This document shows, piece by piece, positions 23,250-33,208 of a stretch of 64,000 nucleotides of DNA (position 1 is the first letter of the stretch; every line of letters begins with the position of its first letter). The notes below the pieces were generated by a model that worked only from the letters and a program-made list of their open reading frames with translations, had not been told where the DNA came from and searched no databases. The position numbers and the translations under genes were made by a program. The DNA is taken from positions 13,001,169-13,065,168 of the forward strand of contig NW_002060943.1 in assembly GCF_000150275.1 (NCBI RefSeq), read 5' to 3'. Source of the DNA: Trichoplax adhaerens (taxonomy: Eukaryota; Placozoa; Uniplacotomia; Trichoplacea; Trichoplacidae).

Positions 23250-26200
23250 ATGACTACACCTACCGAGATTGATCAAGATGAGATGATGGCACGCAAGTTA
23301 CAAGCTGAGGTAACGTATAACATAGCTGCCATATAGAATACTGCAAATACTTGTATCAAGGACTAACAGAGCTGCTATGTAGAACACTGTCAATACTTTT
23401 ATCAGGATCTACTAGAAATCCCTACTACTAGGTATTTCTAAGAGTCCTTGCCTGTATCTAGTAGTTATACATAGACGGAGGAATGAGATTGGTCATGGAA
23501 TACTAGTGCACTGTGGTAACAAAAAATTCGTACTCGGTTGATATCATCTATAGTATTAAAGATAGAAAGATTTCCAATTTGTGTTATGTTGTCTACATCA
23601 GTTCATACGTATCGTAAAATAGACGGCAGAATGAGGTTGGCCTTTGAATACTAATGCAACTACTCTAGCAACATAAAATTCAGACACCGTTAATCTAATG
23701 ATGATTCCATCTACTATACTAAACCAAGAAGGATATCCATTGACTCTATGATACTACTTCGTAATTGCTACAATGTATTAGTTCATAGCTATTTTTGCAA
23801 TACTTCTTTTATATTGATAGTGCATCAACTCAATTGCCTACTGTATGTATACTAATGTAAAGTCAGGTAAAGTTTGTACCACATATCATCATAATAAATA
23901 TACTTGGTAGGAATTTGAAAATATTGGAATATTATGTTTTACTATTCAGTTAATAATAAAGGTTAATATAACAGTACGATCTAGAATATGCAATGTCTCA
24001 AGAATATGAGGAACCGGAAGCTGGTAAATCCTCGCATAGTAAGCTTACCTGTAATAGTAGAGCTACAACTTGGCAGATAATATCAACAGCTACCTTATCT
24101 TCAATTATCCTGAGATAACCTAAAGATAGATGAAATGAAATTTAATTTACTACTTTATATTGCAGATCAACAAGAAGTAGTATCCGCTAATACTTCCAAA
24201 GATGAGACCGAAAATATAGATCAAAGTAGAAGTTCGAGGTTAATAGATACTCGACCACTATGCAAATATGGAGGTAAATGTTACAGGGAAAATCCCTTAC
24301 ACTTTATGGAATACCGACATTCAGGTTCGAAAATCCACGAAATATTAATTATCGTGCAATAGTACTAATACTCGTAGATATTTTTGTTCTTTTATGGATC
24401 TTTAACCACTTAATTTTAGAAGTTTACCTTCTGTATATTGTGTTTAAAAGTCTAATAAATATTCTACTTGTAGGTGAGGCAAACAGTAGGGAAGTAACCG
24501 AAAGTCCCAGAAAAAAATTGAAAAGTCATGACGTTCGAGTCGAGCAGCCAAGAGTAGAAACGAAAGAGCATAGCCAAGACCAGGCTGAGCCTGATCAAAT
24601 GTGTAACAAATATTCATATTATTTATCTAAAGTTCGCGGTCTTAATAATAATTACAATAGTAGAACCAGCAGTATTCATATTAGAGGTAAGATATTTAAC
24701 CAAGTTTATTGGCGAATATCTCTATTGCTATAAAACTAAAATCCTGATTAATCCATTTCTAGAAATTCTTGCCTTAGAAAAGAGTGAATTAATATCATCT
24801 ATACAGGTATTTGATTTATAGGAATAGCAGTAGCAAAAACTAATGCACATCGGTAAAAAGAAAGTATAAGCTAACCTAACTTATTGGAATAATCTTCGTT
24901 CTCAATAAGTTCAATTACATGTTTGATGTCAGTTGGCTATTGGACCAATACCCAGAAGATTACAGGTAACAAGAAATTTTGATGTTTATAGTTGAATACG
25001 GTACCAGTTTTGCTTTAAATATGGAACAAAATTACAAATATGCTACGGGCCAAAGTTGCTACCATAAATGATTTTTTCTCCGTTAGGAAAAATCCAGTTT
25101 TAATTGTACACGGTTACAGCGGCCAGTCTCGCAATAATTTAGAGCAACAAGGGCAACCATTTCCAAATGTTAAATTTCATCAGGTTAATTGATCACTTAT
25201 TTAATAGAAATTTAATTCAAGTAACAACTTCATTAAACGTACTAAATCATGCTTTAATATAAATAAATCAATGCATGGCTAGTGATGTCAAGTAACTCTT
25301 GTTGAGTCCTGTTGACGTAGTAAAATAAATGAATATAATTTACAAATAAAATTTCACTCTTTAAGGCAAAATTAGAAATGGCCTATGGTACGCATCACAG
25401 GTACGTGTAGTAGATAAGTAAAATTTTAGCAATTTAGTGATTGCTGTAGATAGATCGGAAGTCATACGTTTTTAACAATATTTTTTACAAGTTTGTGAAG
25501 CGATTGGTGGGTATTTTTTGCAAAATCTAATAATTTTGTAATCATTACAGTAAGATGATGTTTCTATTGTACTCGAACGGACTACGAATTGTTATTCATA
25601 CCGCAAATCTAATCCCACAAGATTGGGGTCGTAGAACGCAAGGGTAATCGTGACAACCGATAATCATAAGTGTATTTACATCCTTTAAATTTCACTTTTA
25701 ATAAGAATTTATATTTGTTAAACTTTTGCTATAGTATTTGGATAAGTCCACTATTTCTGAAACGATCAGATAAATCAGAAATGAACATAGCAGATGATAC
25801 TGGATTTAAACAAGATTTACTGGTAAGAATTTAAATTGATTAATGTTTATCATGATGAATCGCTGCCGATACTTTAAAGGCAATGTCAAATGTCATCTCT
25901 GATTCATGAAATGAAGTCGGATTAATGTCTTTTTATTCTGCGCGTATTTAGGATTATGTTGCTAGCTATGGACCGGCTTTATTTGAATGGAGAAGTCGAA
26001 TTATGGAGCATGACATGTCATCCGTAAAGTAATTTGCAAACTTTATAAAACGATTATGATTGGCATAATTTGATGTATCTTACGATTATTTCATTGCTAC
26101 TTCTTGTACAGCGTTTTTCTAATAGCTTCGGTCCCTGGTAGACACGCTGGTAAAAATATTGATAAATGGGGACACTTGAAACTGCGAAAGGTATTTGTTG

Positions 26201-27628
26201 TTATAATGACTTTATGACTGAGTATTCTTTATTAATTGTACTACAACATTTCGTAAGATTCTAAAACGTAATGGGCCAAGTAAGGATGATGTATCAGCAA
26301 ATTGGCCAGCCATATGCCAATTTTCTAGCATTGGTTCGCTTGGTAGTAAGCGTGATGCATGGTTGTATAGCGAATTTAGGACTAGTTTATCTTCCACATC
26401 AACGACAAGGTTATCTCAATTGGGAGAAAGAAAAGCTGATGTTAAGCTGGTTCGCTTGCCAAATATTTTTTTAAGAGTATCGGGATTAATCAACATTGTA
26501 ATTCATGAACTGTTGAAAATTTCACAAACTTAGATTTTCCCGTCTGTAGAAAATGTCCGAAATTGTTTAGAAGGTTATAAAGGTAAGGTAGCGATTTAAA
26601 ATTAGTCTTGAATGAATTATCTTTGTAGTCCATTATGTTGTATCAGTTTATAGCTGTTACATCATTGCTTTTGCGTATTAAAGTTTATCGTAGTACACCT
26701 AACATTTGAATTGCACTACTTAAAACGTTAAAGGTGGTTCTTGCTTACCATACAATCGGGGTACCGCCAATAAACAACCTTGGCTAAATTCCTTATTACA
26801 GTAAATAACATTTTTTACCGTAAATTTAATACTCGCAGTCTATTTCCTGTAATTCTATCGTAACATTGTAATTATCTATTTAATGCGAAGCAATTGGGCT
26901 GCCAAAAAAACTGGACGCCATCGTGCATCTCCTCACATCAAAACTTACACTCGCGTATCACCAGATAATACAGAATTAGCTTGGTTTCTTATAACCAGGC
27001 AAGTGTTGTTTTCTTATTTTATGCACATATACAGTCAATGATATGGCAGAATAATTCAAGTGTATTTTTATGTCATAAATGATAGCGCAAATCTTTCCAA
27101 AGCTGCTTGGGGCACAATGGAAAAAAACGAAACGCAGTTGATGATTCGATCTTATGAAATTGGTGTACTCTTTCTACCCAAGCAGTTTGTAAGATACTGC
27201 AATAATTGCATTATTACTGAATTCTGATAACAATTTAAATTATAGCGTTTGAAAGTTAATGGTAATTGTGATTTCGAAATGTAAAGGGGGATGGTAAGAC
27301 ATTTAAAACTTGTGACCTGAAGACAAACTGGTTAATTCCTTACGATTTACCGTTGATTCCGTACGGACTTCAAGGTATATTTAACAATCAATGTAACTTT
27401 ATATTTTAAACAGCAATGTCATCAAACAGCATGGCATCCTTGATAATCTTTCTATACGTATGCATTACGTAATCATGCTGACTATGCTTTAAATTTCGCT
27501 TTTTGTTAGATTCCCCATGGACATGGGATACACCTCATCTTGAGCCTGATACTCATGGTGCTCAGTGGATTCCAGGAGGATATAAAGCCTTTAGGGAAAG
27601 CCGCTATGATAAAGAGGAACAACCATGA
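23250..27628 (+). CDS. TDP1: Tyrosyl-DNA phosphodiesterase 1 with N-terminal PBZ zinc finger
   Basis: Nineteen exons, about 591 aa (human 608): 23250-23309, 23975-24023 (or 24038), 24166-24324, 24474-24686, 24763-24806, 24910-24965, 25087-25183, 25366-25400, 25551-25643, 25735-25822, 25952-26028, 26112-26190, 26258-26449, 26534-26582, 26734-26800, 26891-26998, 27086-27188, 27287-27374 and 27510-27628. The enzyme removes tyrosyl peptides of trapped topoisomerase I from DNA 3' ends. Both HKN motifs are intact: His237/Lys239 in GTHHSKMM, and His468/Lys470 in PHIKTY with Asn491 in [12 protein letters not shown], the same 23-residue spacing as human. Residues 66-88 are a PBZ finger (C69, C75, H82, H88; core [14 protein letters not shown]) that should bind poly(ADP-ribose). 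Intron 16 is GC-AG. The 26449 donor is weak; 26476 is an in-frame alternative. Confidence 0.95.
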
Positions 27629-28408
27629 AAGAAAAACGGAGGAAGAAATTTGCACTGGGTAATCGGAAAATGATTTTGCTTTTCTCAACTTGAAATAGCA
27701 TACTATGTAGTTGTGAAATATCTAAACTTTTGTTACTATATAACTGCGGCCTTGATGGACCAGTTAATACGTATATATATATATACATCGCGACGTATGT
27801 TACTGTTCATCTTGCCTTCCTGCTTGATTCCTTGAATGTATTATTTTTCGTTACTTAACGTGATGTATCTAATTTTTGTAACAAAGCACAAAGCGTGGAA
27901 GCATTGGCTAATCGATCTTGTCATAACTGTGCTTGTTACGGTGATAAGTCTTGAATTGTACAATTCTAGTTGACCAATTTATCTGTAAAGACTGATAATG
28001 TATAGTATCTGTGTGTATAGTACATTGTAATACGATAGAAACAACAGCATAATACTGTTGCATAAACTGCAAACTGAAGATGGAAACGTAGCGAGAATTG
28101 CAATTGTTAACTGAGTGAATATTCTCTTTAGCATTCTTACATAAATAAAGCAAGTGTTGAATGAAACAATAAAACTTTTACTTTATTTAATCTTATTAAC
28201 CGTAAATATTAATATAAACATATGTACAAAAAATGAGCTGCTTCACGTTGATGAAATTAATTTGACATTCTAAATAACGGAAACTAGTTATTTCTCAACA
28301 TTCTATCATTAGGAGTAATATTTAATTAGCACAAGAGATGGATTCGCAGGTACAAAACTGGATATCCATGCTAAGGTGATTGTCGCATAACTCTGAAATA
28401 GAATTATT
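27629..28408. other. 3' regions of convergent TDP1 and AP4S1 with facing poly(A) signals
   Basis: On plus, AATAAA occurs at 28144-28149 and 28168-28173. On minus, AATAAA reads from 28187-28182. Each transcript would therefore end inside the other's 3' end region, about 540 bp after the TDP1 stop and 220 bp after the AP4S1 stop. Short ORFs here are not supported. Confidence 0.5.
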
Positions 28409-30023
28409 TTAATTATTTTCCGTAGCGTAAATCGGAGCCAAAATTCTATTTTTACTCGTCTCAATAATGTGACCGTTCAGGATCATCTCGTCAAGGATCA
28501 TATAAGCTTTTTCGACATTCATGGTAATCTATTCGGGTAGAAAGAGCATATTATGGTATTCAAAATCTGTCAATTCAAATCTCCTATTATTATCCAAACA
28601 CAGTTATTGACAAAAAATTGGACCACGATATTAATTTAAAGCATTCTTACATCTAGTTCGGACTGTTAACCGGTGACCATAATTTTTCGCATCGATTGTC
28701 AGAGAATTGAACATATAAAAATTAAGTATAGAGAGTTATCCATAATAGCAAAAATCCATCGATTCATAATTATCTCTTGCACTATCATTATCATGGGATG
28801 TGAATAATTGATGAATAGATTAACACGACTTTAGGTAGATTTTGTACCAATCTGCTAGCAGTATGTTGATACTGTATTATTTATTAACGCAAGCACTAAA
28901 ATGTGATTGAGCTTTGGAGGTAGTTACTTTATAATTTTATCATACGCGTAACTTACCACATCGTTAAAATATCGGTCAAAGGTTTCTACTAAATTTTGAA
29001 TCAATTCCAGGATACTTAATTCATTCTAGATTACGTGGTAGTAAATGGAATATTAAAAATTGCATCAGATTGATTAATTTCTATTTATTGAACACAGCTG
29101 TACGTATACGAGTATGCTCTCGATTACTGTTCATATAGCATACACTAATCTTTTAAAGGATCGTCATTGTATTAGTTAATGAATTAGTTCAACCTCGATA
29201 CTAATACCAATAATGACAAAATGCATTAATGGAGAGTCATAGAATATAAGATTTGGATGAATTGAGCAGGTATGATTGTATGAACATCACTTTGGACTGT
29301 ACAAATGACCTCATTTAGTCAAGATCTAGCCGTGCATAGCCTACCTCATCGCTATCGACACCGACGATAAAAAATAAGGACATGTACCGTCGATAGATAA
29401 GCATCATGTTTTGATATTCTAGGAATGAGCACTATAAATAAATAAACGAATAAGATAGTTGTTAGTATGTGGCGTACAGGTGGAGAAAGCTCGATCTATT
29501 GTGATCGACAAAAATTGTGGTCCATATTTTCTCTACATGTGTACAGCTTTGTCCTGCAGTAGCTCTCTTTGCCACTTTGCATGATTAGCTGAATTTAGAG
29601 TCATTAGTTTGATGAGATGGAAACAATTGTACTAGGAGGAGTATAGATCGCTTATCCACTTATAGCGATTACATGATGATCATGGAGGAAGGGCCAGCTT
29701 GGATAACTGTATATACTTACATGGTATACTCGTACGGTTTAAATTGTCAGTTTGCTAATCACTAAGAATACGAGTGGAAGAACTTCCATATCATGATGGA
29801 TCATTTTGATCAGTCACCCCCATTGACGCCTGTCAATGCGGTGTTTTATCCATAAAGAATAGTACTGATTCGCTCGTTTTATTACCTCTTTCTTACTTCG
29901 TGGTAAGCATTTCTGAATAGTCTCACGTTCTAGATTCTCTCTTTCTTCCCCAAGAATGTTGTGATAGTATCTCGAAAGCCGACTTTGGCCATCTTTGTTC
30001 ACCAAGAGTATAAATTTGATCAT
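28409..30023 (-). CDS. AP4S1: AP-4 adaptor complex sigma subunit
   Basis: Five exons, 141 aa (human 144): 30023-29886, 29431-29345, 29025-28957, 28662-28651 and 28528-28409. It starts MIKFILLVNKDGQSRLSRYY (human [20 protein letters not shown]). Exon 2 reads CSFLEYQNMMLIYRRYMSLF and exon 3 ELIQNLVETFDRYFNDV. Exon 4 is a 12-nt microexon coding SELD, and exon 5 begins ITMNVEKAYMILDEMILNG and ends soon after RILAPIY. The human run [24 protein letters not shown] shows the microexon is needed, and it has proper AG and GTAAG borders. RILAP marks AP-4 rather than AP-1, -2 or -3. The sigma subunit is the small longin-fold core of AP-4, which sorts cargo such as ATG9 out of the trans-Golgi network. All exons are in phase 0. 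Confidence 0.95.
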
Positions 30024-31720
30024 TACTTTGTCGTGGATCGCTACAGTTTTCAATCAATCATGCCCTAAACAGTATCCAATAAGTCAATGTTCATGGCTTG
30101 TCCAGCTTATACCTGCCTTCCAATGATCGTCTCCCTTGCCAGAGAAGAAGCGATGGAGTTTTATTTATTTATTTTAGAGTTAACAGGATCAAAATATGGA
30201 AGAATTGTTGATGACGACGACAGATGAGAATGTTGCTTAGCATTAGAATCTTTGCATACCGTGTATAGTCCAGGTCACAGCGCTGGGCAAGGACAGAATG
30301 ACGGACTGGCTGTTGCCTGAAACTAGTCTAAGATGGACAAGGTGGAGAAAGCTTTCCTGCTGCTTGTATTTAATGTTGAATTAAATCAGTTCAATAGTTT
30401 ATCTCATTAAGATAGCCGATCATGATAATTTACTGATGAGCTACTAGAATGAAACTTGAATTTACGGTTTCGGATAACGGGATGTGCTGGTGAATGCATC
30501 ATCAAGCTGTAGCATGTTGCAGAGTTCGCCATTTCTTGCAAGCAAACATTGATGATCCATTCGTTTGCATAGCTACACAAACTGAACCTTTAACATGTCT
30601 AACCTCGTCAATTATGACAAACATTGTGTAGGTGTTGCTGTTTCTGTTTAGAGAGCTAGGCGAAGGTTGTAGACTGATTCAAAGACAATGAGTGTGTCGA
30701 AAACACTATCACATTGAACGGCAGTTGGCGAGCTGGAGCAAGCGGCAAAACAACTGCTAATGCAAAATGGCAGTCAATAGTATGTTTAAGTGAAGAGATA
30801 ATTGAATTGCTTTGCTAATTGCATTTGTCTCTCCAGGACAACACCATGTTTTCCATTGAGGCATTGAAAGCGGACGACATGCATACTATTACTATTGGCT
30901 GGAAAGCATATGTTGACATTATCGTGATAAAACAACATTGCACATAGAAGGCGTGCCTTGAATTAAAGCCATCATCTCTAGGCCCTTCCAGCATGAAGAA
31001 AGACAAGAAGTGGACTTGAAACTTATCACTTGAACGTGAACTGGTGTAACTAACACTATACTGGAAAGTGCTGACAGGGTGTATTTACTTTATTTTAGAA
31101 ATACAATCCTCAGCAAATTCAAAAAGTCAATCACAGAGCCCTTGCATTTTGAAGTTACAGTAGTGTATTGTGAAGGTAGGCTAAAAAGGGAAAGATGCAA
31201 GGGGTCTATGTCTTTTGCTGAAGTGGCCATTATTGCTTCGATTGGCCCGTTTTCACATATTATGTATTGTAGAGTCCTTGCATGCAAGACTTTGATGTAG
31301 ACTGATCAAGTCTACTATTGGCACCTCTTCCTGGACGTTCCAATTTTAGCTCATGCAAACGCATGGCTATGAATGGTAGTCCCTTTGCTAACTGATTTAC
31401 TCACTGCAAGATGACTTGAAGGTGCAGCAAGTTGCATCGAATGGATATCCAAGCTGTTTAGATACCCGATTGAAGCACTGTAGACTGTAGTACAGTCGTT
31501 TCGATGGTCGGGTAGAATAAGATTGAAAGGTATTTCAGCAGACAGTAAGTAGCATGCAGTGGGCCGTCTGTCTTTGCAAATCGGTCGCCATTTTTCTGCT
31601 ACAATGATGTCCAATGACCTGCCATGAATTGACAATATTGACCGATCGACTGGATAGAGAATGAATGTAGGCATAGGCAGAGTCATGGACTCTTCCACTA
31701 CCATCCATTTTGAGGACATA
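30024..31720. other. Intergenic stretch between divergent AP4S1 and striatin
   Basis: No gene recognised. The longest frame is 31351-31719 on minus (122 codons). It matches no family I know, has no splice-compatible partner, and its other strand also has open frames nearby, so I do not call it. Confidence 0.4.
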
Positions 31721-31724
31721 TTAT

Positions 31725-32630
31725 ACTTACATTATGTAGATAGAAAGCAAATCAAAGCATGGACTTGATTCTACAGTAGTAGTCTATATTCATTTCTTCG
31801 TCTCTACTACTGATTCCTGACTGCTACAGCGTTGCAAACAATATTATAGATAGAAAGCAGTAGTAGTCCATGTTCATTTCTTCCTCTCTACAGTACTACT
31901 AATTGCTGACTACTATAGCGTTGCAATCCACTTTGGTCAACGTTGCAAACATATTATAGCTAGAAAGCAAATCTAAGCATGGACTACTAGAAGACTTGAT
32001 TCTACAGTAATAGTCCATGTTCATTTCTTCCTCTCTACAGTACTACTAATTGCTGACTACTATAGCGTTGCAATCCACTTTGGTCAACGTTGCAAACATA
32101 TTATAGCTAGAAAGCAAATCTAAGCATGGACTACTAGAAGACTTGATTCTACAGTAATAGTCCATGTTCATTTCTTCCTCTCTACTACTGATTGCTGACT
32201 GCTACAGCGTTGCAAACATATTATAGATAGAAAGCAAATCAAAGCATGGACTACCGGAAGACTTGATTCTACAGTAGTAGTCCATGTTCATTTCTTCCCC
32301 TCTACTACTAATTGCTGACTACTATAGCGTTGCAATCCACTTTGGTCCACGTTGCAAACATATTATAGCTAGAAAGTAAATCAAAGCATGGACTACTAGA
32401 AGGCTTGATTCTACAGTACTGTAGTAGCCCATGTTCATTTCTTCCTCTCTACTACTAATTGCTGACTACCATAGCGTTGCAATCCACTTTGGTCAGCGTT
32501 GCAAACATATTATAGATAGAAAGCAAATCAAAGCATGAACTACTACAAGACTTGATCCTACAGTAGTAGTCCATGTTCATTTCTTCCTCTCTACTACTGA
32601 TTGCTGACTGCTATAGCGTTGCAAACTTCT
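31725..32630. repeat. Tandem repeat, about 100-145 bp unit, about seven copies
   Basis: Copies carry 'ttatagatagaaagcaaatc', 'aaagcatggactactagaag', 'acttgattctacagtagtag', 'tccatgttcatttcttcctc' and 'ttgctgactactatagcgtt'. Some include an extra 'gcaatccactttggtcaacg' segment, which accounts for the two unit lengths. Copies are over 90% alike by eye, so this array is young. It ends in a CTT-rich tract (32628-32668). Confidence 0.9.
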
Positions 32631-32668
32631 TCTTCCTCGTTGCAAATTTCTTCTTCTTCTTCTTCGCT

Positions 32669-33208
32669 CCTCCAGGCTATGACGCAATGAGGTATCGTAG
32701 AGTGTAGAGTGCACAGTACCAGGTACTGTACACTGTACAAAAGAGACGGTACCCCATTGGAGGCCGTCGAGTAGATATACTCTGTCAGCTGTCCTGGAAT
32801 AGGATTTACACTGGAAAGCGGCGCGACCATGGTTACTTTAGATCCGCCATAGTCAACATCAGCGCCACTTGAGGTACGACACTAGGGACCACCACCAGCA
32901 CCGTTTGGTTGGCCATACTGGGAATAGGTTGGCGATAGTGATAAGAGACTTATGTATAGCGCACACAGTCATGTTACAGTACGCACTCGTCGTGTGGAAC
33001 ACGAGTGTCGGTTCAGCACGAACCCTGGTGGTCGAAAATCCCTTCTATAGTCAATCATAACACTCAGTCCAATTCATAGTATTATAACTAGAAATAATAC
33101 CCTTGAAATCGACACACCACTAACAGGCATCCTTTGACCAGGGGCAAACTTAACCCTCTGCCAGGTAGACGTCGGTTTGTCCAGGGGCAGTATGGGAAAT
33201 TGGAAACG
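32669..33208. other. Region upstream of the striatin start codon
   Basis: Higher in GC than its surroundings, as expected for a promoter and 5' UTR. No motif is strong enough to name. Open frames on both strands (32594-32830 minus, 32869-33060 plus, 33150-33524 minus) are chance frames; the last lies opposite striatin exon 1. Confidence 0.4.

Noticed and set aside
27244-27286. Short exon coding RLKVN in TDP1 between exons 17 and 18
   Set aside because: It has an acceptor but cannot be joined in phase to the following exon. Splicing 27188 directly to 27287 keeps phase and matches the human order.
31351-31719. 122-codon minus-strand ORF between AP4S1 and striatin
   Set aside because: No recognisable family, no splice-compatible partner, and in a GC-richer stretch where chance frames are longer. 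Kept only as intergenic.
33134-33208. Upstream extension of striatin exon 1
   Set aside because: The frame is open to 33134 but has no ATG before 33209. Striatin N-termini are poorly conserved, so no support for a longer protein.
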